The notes: generated by a model not told the origin, from the sequence alone. Numbered from the stretch's first letter, positions 1-8,983 are shown. The stretch is 64,000 nucleotides of DNA from Spartinivicinus ruber (GCF_011009015.1 NZ_CP048878.1:4680354-4744353), one strand, 5' to 3'. A program made the numbers and translations.

Positions 1-713
1 GGGTACGGGTCAAACAAAACTGGGCGGGTAAACAATGGGGGGATTTACAAGTACCCCGGATTGGCACCGAAGTGTTGGTGAAATTTATTAATGGCGACCC
101 TGACCAACCAATTGTGATGGGCTGTTTATATAATGGTCGGGATAAACCTCCTTATAAATTACCCGACCATAAAACCCGCACCACTTTTAAAACCAACAGT
201 ACACCCGGCGGTGAAGGCTTTAACGAAATCCGTTTTGAAGATAAAAAAGGCAGCGAACAAGTCTTTATTCATGCGGAAAAAGACCTAGAAGTTCGGGTTA
301 AAAACGACAAACGGGAAACCATCGGCAACGAACGTCATTTAGTGGTGGGCAACAATAGCTATGAGCACACTAAAGGCAACCACCACCAACAAATCGATGG
401 TAACCAATACATCACTATCGACCAGGATAGTCACACAACAATTGGCGACAGTTTACACGGTAAAACTGGCAGTCAGTACATGATCCAGGCCGGTAATGAA
501 ATTCATATTAAAGCCGGCGATAAAGTTGTCATTGATGCTGGAGTGGAACTCACTTTAAAAGGCGGTGGTAGCTTTGCTAAACTAGACCCATCCGGTGTCG
601 CGTTTCAAGGCGCTACCCTTAAAATTAACGAAGGTGGTAGCGCTGGTTCCGGTAGTGGGGTGAGTATTAAAGAGTCTTCTCAGGCCGCAGAATCTGATAA
701 AAATCAACGGTAG
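1..713 (+). CDS. vgrG: VgrG (type VI secretion spike), 3' part
   Basis: C-terminal part of a VgrG spike protein; the reading frame is open to the left edge, so the gene begins outside the window. VgrG trimers cap the Hcp tube and carry effectors into target cells. Visible are the end of the gp5-like OB fold (GTEVLVKFINGDPDQPIVMG), then GFNEIRFEDKKG and a stretch of short beta repeats (VKNDKRETIGNERHLVVGNN, IDGNQYITI) typical of the gp5 needle, ending in a Gly/Ser-rich tail (GGSAGSGSG). There is no added C-terminal effector domain. A terminator lies 56 bp downstream, and no adaptor or effector gene follows. Family assignment is secure. Confidence 0.93.
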   Translation, partial: VRVKQNWAGKQWGDLQVPRIGTEVLVKFINGDPDQPIVMGCLYNGRDKPPYKLPDHKTRTTFKTNSTPGGEGFNEIRFEDKKGSEQVFIHAEKDLEVRVKNDKRETIGNERHLVVGNNSYEHTKGNHHQQIDGNQYITIDQDSHTTIGDSLHGKTGSQYMIQAGNEIHIKAGDKVVIDAGVELTLKGGGSFAKLDPSGVAFQGATLKINEGGSAGSGSGVSIKESSQAAESDKNQR

Positions 714-768
714 TGACTCAAAAGTGTGTCTACTCATATTTGAAGGCCTAACTCATAGCGATTAATAA

Positions 769-806
769 AAAGACCAATCACAATATCATGCATTTGATTG
801 GTCTTT
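769..806 (+). terminator. Stem-loop terminator after vgrG
   Basis: Perfect 12-bp inverted repeat (769-780 with 795-806, AAAGACCAATCA and its complement) around a 14-nt loop, 56 bp after the vgrG stop. A-rich on one side and T-ending on the other, so it could act in both directions. The rest of 714-1064 holds no gene that I can see. Confidence 0.6.
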
Positions 807-1064
807 GAAAAGCAAATGGTTGATTAACAGCTTGTAATTGGTGTTCTTTTTTTTAATGTATTAATGACAGTATTTTAGCTGGCACCCATTACTCTAGCTA
901 TATCCCTTATACCACTGCCATAATCGTTATCTCATCCAATATGTCCTACTAAGATATAATAATTATACGACAAGTGTTATATAATTTGAAAAGACCTGTA
1001 TTGAGTAAAAACCACATAACTTAGTATTTGGATATACTTTTGAGGCATAACCCTAAAAAAATTT

Positions 1065-1391
1065 ATGCTATCCACAAAATTCCGGAAAAAAGGGTTTACA
1101 AATATTGTATCAAATGTCAGTTACGTGAATTGCTTTAAAATGCTAAAATCAAAGAGAGTAAATCTTACTCCATCAGCCAGTAGCACTGTCAACAAAAAGC
1201 TAAAAGAAGCAGGAATAATTACTAAAAATATTCGGCAAACGCCAGTTATTTTATTAGAATCAAGTGGGTATATTGCTTTTTCAAAAAACATTTCAGATGA
1301 AATAATCAGCAAATGGCAAGGAGTCTTTGAACACTTAAAACAGTCAGGAAAATATAAACAGCTGTATAAACAATATTTTCTACCCAAATAA
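1065..1391 (+). pseudogene. C-terminal fragment of a periplasmic substrate-binding protein (SBP_bac_3)
   Basis: The 108-aa frame matches only the second half of an SBP_bac_3 (HisJ/FliY-like) binding protein: a mid-domain segment (NCFKMLKSKRVNL) and the usual end, with a helix (EIISKWQGVFEHLKQSGKYK) and a YKQYF tail. Signal peptide and first lobe are missing, and the sequence just upstream does not give them in another frame. It is probably a relic of one of the many solitary binding proteins in this genome. Confidence 0.6.
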
Positions 1392-1698
1392 AAACTGTAT
1401 TAATTAATGCTAGTATAAACATTCTGCTAAAGAGATAAATAATATGACTGATACATGAAAGTTGAGTGCTTTATATTTCCGACACCCTTCCCTCTCGTCT
1501 TTTCAAAACCCTCTGCTGACTTCAATTAGCATACACTGAAGGGATACTTTAATATTTATGGCACTATGTCTTCTATATTTATTTTTTTAAAATTCGCGCT
1601 ATTCTAAAAAAAAATGATTATATTTGATATTGATTTTTTTATAAGTGTTTAGATTACCAATTAGAGAGTTGGTGGAATATTCAAGGCGGGGTAATACA

Positions 1699-2166
1699 TT
1701 GCAAAATTTGAATGAATACCTTCAAGTTGAAACTTGGCTAAAGGCTATAAATACCGATCTTACATTAATCAATGGTGTTTGTAACTTTGAAGAAAATAAT
1801 CTCGATATAAAAATTGGATTGAGTGTAGATAATAGAAGCAACCTTATTTCATTTTGTAGTCCGTTGATTAACGTGGACCGTGAGAATAAATCCTTATTAA
1901 TGGAGCGTGCATTATTAGCGAATGCTAATGGGGCTAAAATGGAAGGGTGCTGGCTCAGTTTAATAGGTAACGATTTAGTTTTATGCCATTCAAGAAATAT
2001 GGCAAGCCTTGATCAAGTTGGCTTTGTTAACTTAGTCGATAACTACATATCCAAAAGCTATTCTCTGAAGCAGGAATTTTCATCAAGCATCGCCTCTTCG
2101 GAAACATTACCAGCAAACCAAACCCCTCTCTGTCAGGCTAGTTGTCGTTTTTATTCACTGAGATGA
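1699..2166 (+). CDS. CesT-like type III secretion chaperone, 3' end altered by IS insertion
   Basis: Small acidic protein resembling the CesT/Tir-chaperone family: N-terminal helix (LQNLNEYLQVETWL), beta strands (LDIKIGLSVDNRSNLISFCS), a long helix (LLMERALLANANGAKMEGCW), a strand (LSLIGNDLVLCHSRN) and a final helix (VGFVNLVDNYI). Such chaperones bind one effector and deliver it to the injectisome. I prefer TTG at 1699 as start: a strong Shine-Dalgarno (AAGGCGGGG, 1683-1691) precedes it, and the helix then falls at the usual place. The frame stays open from 1645 (GTG). The last dozen residues are coded by the left end of an IS3 element, so the natural C-terminus is lost. A predicted effector follows after the IS. 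Fold family is inferred from pattern, not searched. Confidence 0.55.
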   Translation: MQNLNEYLQVETWLKAINTDLTLINGVCNFEENNLDIKIGLSVDNRSNLISFCSPLINVDRENKSLLMERALLANANGAKMEGCWLSLIGNDLVLCHSRNMASLDQVGFVNLVDNYISKSYSLKQEFSSSIASSETLPANQTPLCQASCRFYSLR

Positions 2167-2179
2167 CGACAGATAACTG

Positions 2180-2662
2180 ATGGCTAAATATACCAAACAG
2201 CAAAAAGAAAATATCTTAAAGCTATTGCTCCCACCCGAAAATAAATCAGTCCCAGTGGTACACAAAATGACTGGCATTCCTCAGTCAACCCTGCATACTT
2301 GGAAAACCAAAGTGCGAAGTCAATCTGCCAACATGCCGAAAGAAACATCAAATCAAAGCTGGTCATCAGAACAAAGGCTTAATGTGATCATTGAGACAGC
2401 GGCCTTATCTCAAGCAGAGCTAGCAGCCTATTGCCGAAAAAAAGGGTTGTATGTTGAGCAAGTTGAGCAGTGGAAACAGGCATTTATTCAGCCAGAGCAA
2501 CCCTCCCAGGAGCTAAAGAAAAGCTTGCAAGTGGAAAAGCAGCGGTGCCAACAACTTGAAAAAGAGCTAAAGCGAAAAGAAAAAGCACTGGCCGAAGCCG
2601 CGGCCCTGTTAGTCCTTCAAAAAAAAGCTCAGTCAATCTGGGGACCGGACGAGGAAGCCTAA
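2180..2662 (+). CDS. IS3-family transposase OrfA
   Basis: DNA-binding half of the transposase: helix-turn-helix near residues 10-45 (VVHKMTGIPQSTLHTWKTK), a second HTH-like region, and a leucine-zipper coiled coil (LQVEKQRCQQLEKELKRKEK) for dimerisation. A run of eight A at about 2619-2626 (CAA AAA AAA G) is a slippery site: a -1 shift there continues in the orfB frame, giving an OrfAB fusion, as is normal for IS3 elements. Otherwise the protein stops at 160 residues. Confidence 0.85.
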   Translation: MAKYTKQQKENILKLLLPPENKSVPVVHKMTGIPQSTLHTWKTKVRSQSANMPKETSNQSWSSEQRLNVIIETAALSQAELAAYCRKKGLYVEQVEQWKQAFIQPEQPSQELKKSLQVEKQRCQQLEKELKRKEKALAEAAALLVLQKKAQSIWGPDEEA

Positions 2663-2832
2663 CGTCGTATGCGGATAGGCAACAAACAGTTCAGTTAATT
2701 GGGGAAGCCACAACTGCAGGGGCTCGGCAATTTAAGGCCTGTGAAGTATTAGGGTTAACCCCGCGCACTTATCAACGGTGGCAGCAAGGCGGTGAGCTAC
2801 AACCGGATGGCCGCACCACTGCACAGCGTCCA

Positions 2833-3705
2833 TTGCCGCCTAATAAGCTGCCTCCCAATGTTCATCAACAGATGCGAGAAACGCTGAATTCACCGGAGTT
2901 TGCTGACCTCCCACCTTCTCAGATTGTGCCTAAATTAGCAGATCAAGGTGAGTATATTGCCAGTGAAGCCAGCTTTTATCGGCTCATGCGGGCAGAAGGG
3001 TTATCAACCCATCGAGGGAAGACCCAATCTCGTCAACCCAAACCGAAAACCACCCACACGGCGACAGGCCCTAATCAACTTTGGTGCTGGGATATCACTT
3101 GGTTGCCAGGTCCCGTCACCGGCATCTTTTTTTACCTGTATTTGATCCTTGATGTTTTCAGCCGCAAGGTGGTTGGCTGGGAGGTGCACGATTGTGAGCG
3201 TAGTAGCCTAGCGGCAGACTTAATACAGAAAGCCTTCTGGCGGGAAAATCTCCATAAAATTCACCAGCAGCCCCTGATATTACATTCAGATAATGGGAGT
3301 CCAATGAAGGGAAGCGCTTTACAAGTCAAACTCGCTGAACTTGGTATTGAGCCTTCTTATAGTCGACCGCGAGTTAGCAATGACAATGCTTATGCAGAGT
3401 CCATATTTAAGACCACTAAATACCGACCAGATTTCCCTCACCAAGGGTTTACCTCATTAGAAAGCGCTCAACGGTGGGTTGATCAATTTGTTCATTGGTA
3501 TAACCATGAGCATCAGCATAGTGGATTAAAGTTTGTAACACCGGTACAACGCCATACAGGTGAAGACCTAGTTATTTTAAGCCGGCGGAAACAGGTTTAT
3601 GAGCAAGCTAAAGCAGCTTCCCCTAACCGATGGAGTGGGAATATACGAAACTGGGAGTTGGCAGATGAAGTCCACTTAAACCCTGAGAGAAATCAAACTC
3701 GTTAA
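2833..3705 (+). CDS. IS3-family transposase OrfB (rve/DDE integrase domain)
   Basis: Catalytic half. The frame is open back to the slippery A-run near 2625, so the translated product is the OrfAB fusion from 2180; the ATG-less region 2665-2832 codes an HTH_21-like stretch (KACEVLGLTPRTYQRWQQGG). DDE residues are visible: D in WCWDITWLPG, D in LILHSDNGS, and E in NDNAYAESIFKTTK. All three are present, so the element could still be active. Confidence 0.88.
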   Translation: MPPNKLPPNVHQQMRETLNSPEFADLPPSQIVPKLADQGEYIASEASFYRLMRAEGLSTHRGKTQSRQPKPKTTHTATGPNQLWCWDITWLPGPVTGIFFYLYLILDVFSRKVVGWEVHDCERSSLAADLIQKAFWRENLHKIHQQPLILHSDNGSPMKGSALQVKLAELGIEPSYSRPRVSNDNAYAESIFKTTKYRPDFPHQGFTSLESAQRWVDQFVHWYNHEHQHSGLKFVTPVQRHTGEDLVILSRRKQVYEQAKAASPNRWSGNIRNWELADEVHLNPERNQTR

Positions 3706-3938
3706 TATCCATTTAAAACTGTGCAACTCCCCTCTTTAATTGAAGCTGCTGAGGATGGATGCTTTGCATCGCAAGGCGTCCACCAGAAGGAGCAATGGGT
3801 GTTGTCTGTGTTATTAATAATTAGCCCTAAATTGATTATTAATATTTATTATGCCTCACGTTTTGAGATAGCTCGATGAAGATAAGAAGATAACACGACA
3901 ACTACGTTGACAAACACCGAAACCCAAGGAATATTAGT

Positions 3939-5090
3939 ATGAAAGCCTCGACATCATCCTTAATGCAATCTGGGACGGTTTGTTCTGGAGCAAGTGTTGA
4001 TGCTACGAGACAACCAACAGCCTCAGTTGCTAGAAATGCACAACAGATTGCGCCAGCACAAGACCTAGCAAGTTGCCCATCTCAACAAACAACAAGTGTT
4101 ACTGACACGCTTAGTAAGCATAGAGGCATTACCGTTTCGGATGGAGGTAAACAAATAATTATCAACAACGTTTATCTGGGAGATAAACCGCTTGGCGCTT
4201 TGGATAAGTTCAATATATATTCTTGGAGGGCACTTGGCCACCAAGTTAATATCTACACACATCCTTTTACAGAAGAGATGAAGCACACCCCAGCGAGTTT
4301 AGGGCTACAGCAAGGCGATGCTAATATCATCTCCCTCAAAGATACGCTCGATGCCGACAATTTGGTAACGGATAATAACAGCCCGAAAAAGAAACTCAGT
4401 GACACACGAGAGCTACTTCAGCGCTGGCTGAAGGCGATACCTGCAGATGGCAAGCCTGAAAGAGATCATATATTCAATATGGTTGACCTTACCAAGTCGT
4501 ATCTTGGTGGCTCTCAAAGAGGGGTGACAGTTGATTTGAAAGTAGGACCAAGCCCCCACCTCCAAGCATACTCGACAGCTTTTAACGAAAAGTTAATCAG
4601 TTACACTCGAGGAGGAAATACCTCGGAACTTCCTGAAAACCAGAGTATGGGAACAATGGGTGAATCAGATAGTCTTCGCTCAAAATATGCAGAGAAGTTC
4701 AACGCAAAGGTGAAAATGGCAGACCTGGTTAATCAAGATCATAATGCAAAGCACTATGATAGCCTTACTGGATACCACGGTCGCTCCTATCAACAGAGTG
4801 GAAATTGGTTAGACGTAGCCACAAAAACACCATTGAAAGAACAAATTGGTGCAGATCAGTATAAAGTAAGTGAACCTGGCAGTACGGGACATGGCCCTTT
4901 CCGTGTCTTTAAGCACCCGTCCGATCAAACTAACAAATCTGGTGCTATAAGAACAAGCCCAGAGCAGATTTACCAGCTGGCTAATGAAACATTAAACAAG
5001 GAACTTAAACCAGCCGTTGGAGCTGACCAATCGTTTTTAAATAAAGCAGAAAAAGCAGTAAACGAATTAAATCCTAAAAATAAAGTCTAA
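3939..5090 (+). CDS. Predicted type III effector, glycosyltransferase-like
   Basis: 383 residues, no signal peptide. The N-terminus (about 60 residues) is rich in Ser/Thr/Ala/Gln with no structure, as in secreted T3SS effectors. Residues 70-110 (IIINNVYLGD then FNIYSWRALGHQVNIYTH) resemble the first strand-helix-strand of GT-A glycosyltransferase toxins (sugar-binding, DXD type). Further on are NMVDLTKSYLGG and VTVDLKVGPSPH, where VDLK may stand in for the usual D-x-D; I cannot place the metal site with certainty. ATG has an AAGGAA Shine-Dalgarno at 3927. It is separated from the CesT-like chaperone only by the IS, so the two were probably one chaperone-effector operon. Effector status is inferred; enzyme class is a guess. 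Confidence 0.45.
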   Translation: MKASTSSLMQSGTVCSGASVDATRQPTASVARNAQQIAPAQDLASCPSQQTTSVTDTLSKHRGITVSDGGKQIIINNVYLGDKPLGALDKFNIYSWRALGHQVNIYTHPFTEEMKHTPASLGLQQGDANIISLKDTLDADNLVTDNNSPKKKLSDTRELLQRWLKAIPADGKPERDHIFNMVDLTKSYLGGSQRGVTVDLKVGPSPHLQAYSTAFNEKLISYTRGGNTSELPENQSMGTMGESDSLRSKYAEKFNAKVKMADLVNQDHNAKHYDSLTGYHGRSYQQSGNWLDVATKTPLKEQIGADQYKVSEPGSTGHGPFRVFKHPSDQTNKSGAIRTSPEQIYQLANETLNKELKPAVGADQSFLNKAEKAVNELNPKNKV

Positions 5091-5094
5091 TCTC

Positions 5095-5155
5095 TACTCA
5101 AAGCCCGCCGATAAACCCAACTAGAAAATATATGAAAGAATATCAGATTACCACA
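5095..5155 (+). repeat. Dispersed intergenic repeat, copy 1 (degenerate)
   Basis: Contains GCCCGCCGATAAACCCAACT followed by AGAAAATATATGA, matching the core of the repeat best seen at 16790-16880. It sits directly after the effector stop codon. Confidence 0.5.
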
Positions 5156-5201
5156 TAAAGAGCACTAGCTGGGGTGACAGGGTCTTTATTGATTATGTGA
5201 A

Positions 5202-5645
5202 TTATAAACTATCATAATAATCACCCGATCGATGCCTGAAAAATACATTACAATACTGAAGCTCAACTTTAAGTGGCTTTTTGTTAACTAAGTTAATATA
5301 AGGGTTTAACTCCAAAACAACGTTTACTTCTTTTTGAGCAACTAACTGATCATACAAAGCCTTCTTCTTAACCTCATTTTCAGACCAAGGCATTCTAATA
5401 ATTATATTTTCCTTACAGTTTGGAGCAGCTACAGGAAAATACTGTTTAGGTACTAGTACTTCAAATTGACCACCCTCATTAAATCCATAATTCGAATTTA
5501 TTTTATATTTCCCTCTTTCTAGTTGGTACATCATGTGGTAGTAATCAGAGTACTTTCCTTTATTGACTACTATTGCTTGTGCTTGGACTTTGCTCATCAC
5601 TATCACAGAAAAAACTGCTAACAAATATCTCATTCTACTACTCAC
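5202..5645 (-). CDS. Secreted protein of unknown function
   Basis: 147 residues with a clear N-terminal signal peptide (MRYLLAVFSVIVMSKVQAQA, cleavage after the second AQA). The mature part has two Cys (PNCKEN and LQYCNVFF) that could form a disulfide. I do not recognise a domain. The first Met (5645) and the fifth residue (Met, 5633) are both possible starts. Solitary gene, convergent with the effector gene. Confidence 0.6.
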   Translation of the reverse strand: MSSRMRYLLAVFSVIVMSKVQAQAIVVNKGKYSDYYHMMYQLERGKYKINSNYGFNEGGQFEVLVPKQYFPVAAPNCKENIIIRMPWSENEVKKKALYDQLVAQKEVNVVLELNPYINLVNKKPLKVELQYCNVFFRHRSGDYYDSL

Positions 5646-6141
5646 ATACCTAATTTAATTAAAACCATATTGATCAACCTATAGGCACTGTATTCTGAAT
5701 GAAAAACGCAATATAGTCTAATTTTAACATGTACAAAATCCAACCATAAGGCTTTCAGGGCTTTTCAGCGTTTGGTTTTCACCATAACTTGGCAAAAATT
5801 GCCACTACCTCCTAAAAAGATCTTGTTAATTGGATACAAATCAATCAGCCAGAGATTGTCTGTCAACTTATGGTGAAAACTTTCTTTGCATCTGCTTTGA
5901 ATACATCATAAAAAATTCACTTGATTTGCTGTATGTTGCTTGTTATTTATTGGTAGCTTTTCTGTGCTATATCAATGCCTTTAGCTTCATAATCCGTACA
6001 AATTCGATGCTTACCTTATACCTACTTTGCCAACAGAGGATATGTATTATAGCATGGTAATATGCACACCCTTTTTATGTTCAAAAATAGAACATAAAAT
6101 GAAACACTATGAATTAATTAACTCATTTATAAGAGAAAAAT

Positions 6142-6486
6142 ATGAAAATGTATTTGGCTATTTTATTCTATTTTATTTCAGCTTCAATTTTTGCAGCTGA
6201 CTATGATAAAAGCTATGTCGGAAAATACTCGTGGGGCCCAGAAACTCATAGTTTTACTGTATGTAATAGTAAAACTACTTATTGGGTGAGTTTCGATTGG
6301 GCTGGAGTTGAAATGCACGAGTTCTATAAAAAGAATCAAAGCAAACCCTACCAGTTCATGTATCTTAGATTCAGAGGTCATTTATTAGATGAAATAGTTG
6401 ACGGTTTTGCAGCTGATTATGACGGTTTAATTCGTATCAGTGAAATCAAAGAGTACTCCTTTGTTATACCAGATTCATGCAAGTAA
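6142..6486 (+). CDS. Small secreted protein of unknown function
   Basis: 114 residues. Signal peptide MKMYLAILFYFISASIFAAD, then a small aromatic-rich domain with one Cys pair (FTVCNSKTT and PDSCK at the very end). A good purine-rich ribosome site (AAGAGAAAAAT) precedes ATG. No family recognised; probably periplasmic or exported. Confidence 0.6.
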   Translation: MKMYLAILFYFISASIFAADYDKSYVGKYSWGPETHSFTVCNSKTTYWVSFDWAGVEMHEFYKKNQSKPYQFMYLRFRGHLLDEIVDGFAADYDGLIRISEIKEYSFVIPDSCK

Positions 6487-6558
6487 ACAGGCTATAAAAT
6501 ATGAGTGTTATTAAACCTGTTTCTTAATTTTATACAAATATTTTTGGAGTAACTAGAA

Positions 6559-6834
6559 TTGATAAAATATATTATAGGTGTTGTCATTGGGATATCCATA
6601 TCTGCAGCATTTACGATCTTTAAGCTTGAAGAGACTAGAAACAACTGGCACAACCAAGGCTTTAATTCTGGGGCAATACATGCTAAACGAGAAATAGCTA
6701 ATAAACTTGAAAAAGAATTCGGGACTTTAAAAGCCCAAAGCAAATCCAAATATAATATAATATTTAATGTTAAAACTACTTCAGTAGTTGTTTATGAATC
6801 TGAAGGCAATAAAAAAATTGGTGTGATTCAATAA
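6559..6834 (+). CDS. Small membrane-anchored protein, TTG start
   Basis: 91 residues: one N-terminal membrane segment (YIIGVVIGISISAAFTIF), a helical stalk (GFNSGAIHAKREIANKLEKE) and a short beta-like end. TTG is the start because GGAG lies 10 nt upstream and no in-frame ATG follows. It lies 72 bp after the preceding secreted protein and may share its transcript. Unknown function. Confidence 0.45.
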   Translation: MIKYIIGVVIGISISAAFTIFKLEETRNNWHNQGFNSGAIHAKREIANKLEKEFGTLKAQSKSKYNIIFNVKTTSVVVYESEGNKKIGVIQ

Positions 6835-6956
6835 GTTCAGCTAATCATATATTTCTTTATTTTTTCATATGGCTCTTTTTATGGGGCCTTCCATCTATCT
6901 GATACGCTAATCAAGTTTGAAAAGTTGCTTTTTCAAGCGGTGCACATCAAAACCTT

Positions 6957-7001
6957 GGGATTAGTAGGCTGCTGGGGAAGCTCCCGCGGCCTACTAATCC
7001 C
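6957..7001. other. GC-rich 13-bp hairpin
   Basis: Perfect arms (6957-6969 and 6989-7001, GGGATTAGTAGGC and complement) around a GC-rich loop that can itself pair (GGGAAGCTCCC). No U-run follows, so it is not a standard terminator; it lies beside a 67-bp repeat that occurs again at 14410 and may be part of a small mobile element. Confidence 0.5.
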
Positions 7002-7016
7002 CCATGTTATTTTTAT

Positions 7017-7083
7017 GTATTCCCTCGGTGAAGGTGGGTGAGAACAAAAATTTTTTAACCACCTACACACAGTTGCCGAGGGG
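7017..7083 (+). repeat. 67-bp repeat, left copy (inverted partner at 14410-14476)
   Basis: Begins GTATTCCCTCGGTGAAGG and ends CACACAGTTGCCGAGGGG, so its own ends are an imperfect inverted repeat (CCCTCGG). The partner at 14410-14476 is nearly identical on the other strand. Shorter relatives lie at 14735-14757, 22201-22210 and 42938-42986. MITE-like or the end of a lost IS. Confidence 0.7.
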
Positions 7084-7099
7084 ACACGATTGTTATGCA

Positions 7100-7561
7100 T
7101 TACAGCCACCGCCGCACCTTTTGTTTGTATGCCTCATACCTTTCACCAAAGGCTTCAGATAAGTGCACCTCTTCTGGTTCTATCTGAAATCGGTTCATAT
7201 ACATCACAAAAGCGATTACGCCCAACAGAAGGACTGGTGAGCTTAGGAAAAAAACTATCGAAATTAGAATTAGCGCAAAACCTACATACATGGGATTACG
7301 AGATAACGTATATATACCACTATCTACAAACTTTGAAACGTTATCTGGATACCGGGGGTCTACAGTCGTTTTATGTCTCCGAAACTCTAAGACCCCAGAG
7401 AAACAAAAGTACATACCAGCCATGAGCGTTACCGCAGATGAGGCAACTCGTATCCAAGGATGAATACTTACCTTGGGAAGATAGCCTGAAGCAACGATCA
7501 TTAAAATCCCAATGATTATTATTTGAATCAGAGGTGGAACCTTTAGTTCAAGATACTTCAT
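7100..7561 (-). CDS. Isoprenylcysteine carboxyl methyltransferase-like membrane protein
   Basis: 153 residues, four membrane segments and the SAM-binding end of the ICMT/PEMT (phospholipid methyltransferase) superfamily: VDSGIYTLSRNPMYVGFALI is the RHPxY-like motif, and EEVHLSEAFGERYEAYKQKV is the conserved C-terminal stretch, ending RRWL. Likely methylates a small molecule or lipid at the inner membrane; the substrate cannot be told. Its ATG lies inside the end of the AraC-type gene (14-bp overlap), so the two are co-transcribed. Confidence 0.8.
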   Translation of the reverse strand: MKYLELKVPPLIQIIIIGILMIVASGYLPKVSIHPWIRVASSAVTLMAGMYFCFSGVLEFRRHKTTVDPRYPDNVSKFVDSGIYTLSRNPMYVGFALILISIVFFLSSPVLLLGVIAFVMYMNRFQIEPEEVHLSEAFGERYEAYKQKVRRWL

Positions 7562-8426
7562 TTGTCTTGACTGGAACTAAGTAGTCCATTTCACTTTTGT
7601 GCGAATCTAATCTACATCGTTCATCGTATACTTCAATCTCAGGTGATTCAATGGCCTCTAGGCCTGATTCAGGTAAATAGTGAGTCCAAACCCTCATGAT
7701 AAAGGCTTGAAACCCTGATACAGGACCTTCATAAGTATACTTAGCATATTTCTGTGGTGGTAAGCTTAGCTTATCCATGCCTTTTGGTACTACGTCACCA
7801 TCAACGGCCTCAAGAGCTGTCAAATACTGAAAAACTCCCGAACAACCATTCTTTTGTCTTGTTTTTGTAGGAACTACTGAGAGGCCATAATAACAATTAA
7901 TATTTGTAGCTTTAATTTCATAGCTTCTAGACCAAAACTTTTCCCACTGAGATAACGCACCAGAAAAATCTGGGCTATTATAGTCATCTTTGATACCGAT
8001 AACGATAAAGCGACCGCGTTCAATAATTTCAGGTTTCATAAGCTCTCCTATTTGGATTTCAAAAGCCGATTTCAATCCAAGAAAGGCATCTTTTGGGCTT
8101 TTCACTTTACTCCGAAACTTACCAGGAGTTGTATAAAAGTAACATTTAAAAGCCCTAGCAAAACTTTCTTGGGTTTCATAACCTGCATCCAAGGAGATAT
8201 CAAGAATTCTCCGCTTCGTGTTCAGCAACTCCATCGCTGACCACTCTAGTCGTCTTTTACGCATAAAGCATGCAAAGTTTTCACCAACTACTAGCAAAAA
8301 AATACGGTGAAAGTGATAAGGAGAAAAAGCAGCTATCTGTGCCACTTCTTCGAGTTCAACATAGGCTGGAAGCTTTTCCTGAGCATAATTCAGCGCCCGG
8401 TTGATTCTTACACTATATTCACTCAT
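7548..8426 (-). CDS. AraC-family regulator with GyrI-like sensor domain
   Basis: N-terminal double helix-turn-helix (residues 8-105: LEEVAQIAAFSPYHFHRIF and ILDISLDAGYETQESFARAF) followed by a GyrI-like effector-binding domain (about 130-290, with LPPQKYAKYTYEGPVSGF and the usual late IEVYDER). This architecture (Rob/BmrR-like sensors) usually responds to hydrophobic compounds. The second Met (ATG, 8426) has GAGGAAAT upstream and is the better start. Controls perhaps its overlapping methyltransferase partner. Confidence 0.85.
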   Translation of the reverse strand: MSEYSVRINRALNYAQEKLPAYVELEEVAQIAAFSPYHFHRIFLLVVGENFACFMRKRRLEWSAMELLNTKRRILDISLDAGYETQESFARAFKCYFYTTPGKFRSKVKSPKDAFLGLKSAFEIQIGELMKPEIIERGRFIVIGIKDDYNSPDFSGALSQWEKFWSRSYEIKATNINCYYGLSVVPTKTRQKNGCSGVFQYLTALEAVDGDVVPKGMDKLSLPPQKYAKYTYEGPVSGFQAFIMRVWTHYLPESGLEAIESPEIEVYDERCRLDSHKSEMDYLVPVKTNEVS

Positions 8427-8595
8427 CAATATTTCCTCAGTGCAGGCAGTACTATATTGCCAACAAAAAAACTAGTCGATTTGACATTTTTTGCGAAGAG
8501 ACTCTATGCATATAATGTTGTAGATAAGTGTTAGTTTGCTTGTGTGTTACCTCATAGCAGTGCTTTTCAATAGCTCAGGGGTGGGTATTCCCTAT

Positions 8596-8781
8596 CTAAG
8601 AAAGAAACCCTCTTATACTCATCTGATACGACCGCTTAACGTCCTTGATACTCGGTAGCCCAGTAGCGCCGGGTGGAACTTCTTGTATCTTGCCGCCAGC
8701 CTTCAAGAATGCGGTGGTTTGTTCTGCTATTTTTCTGCATCTTAGTCCTTTGGGTGTCGGCTGGTGTTCCTTGCCTGGCAT
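8596..8781 (-). CDS. Small protein, phage-regulator-like
   Basis: 61 residues. The segment IAEQTTAFLKAGGKIQEVPP and GATGLP resembles short phage or plasmid proteins that carry an AFLxxGGxIxxIPxGxxG motif. No ribosome site is obvious. It may be a relic. Confidence 0.35.
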   Translation of the reverse strand: MPGKEHQPTPKGLRCRKIAEQTTAFLKAGGKIQEVPPGATGLPSIKDVKRSYQMSIRGFLS

Positions 8782-8917
8782 TGCTGGGCTGTCCTTTGCG
8801 AGTGTTAGCAGGTGTTAGTATAGGCTAGGGGGAAATGGAGAGGTTTAAGGTTTTATGGCCAATTGCTGTATATAAACTTTAATTAACTATGAAGGTAAAA
8901 TAGTATAGGGGTTAACA

Positions 8918-8983
8918 GCAGCCTTTGAAGAAGCAGTTGATGACGCTGATTGTAAGGAGCAACGCATTGAGCCTGGAAAGTAG
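8918..8983 (+). pseudogene. C-terminal relic of a small antitoxin/HTH-like protein
   Basis: Reads AAFEEAVDDADCKEQRIEPG then K-stop; such acidic tails end HicB- or RHH-type antitoxins. No upstream part is present. Nothing else is seen in 8782-9018. Confidence 0.2.

Larger units (their letters stand above)
2131..3912 (+). mobile_element. IS3-family insertion sequence
   Basis: About 1.78 kb bounded by imperfect inverted repeats: TGTCAGGCTAGTTGTCGTTT on the left and, inverted, TGTCAACGTAGTTGTCGTGT on the right, with 10 identical bases in the core. It carries orfA and orfB joined by a -1 frameshift. No clear target duplication is seen (tctc against aaca), which may mean later rearrangement. About 200 bp of non-coding DNA lie between orfB and the right end, unusually long for this family. 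It sits between a T3SS-type chaperone and its likely effector. Confidence 0.75.

Noticed and set aside
5830-6060. 76-aa frame on +
   Set aside because: Starts at TTG without ribosome site, odd composition, lies in a repeat-like stretch.
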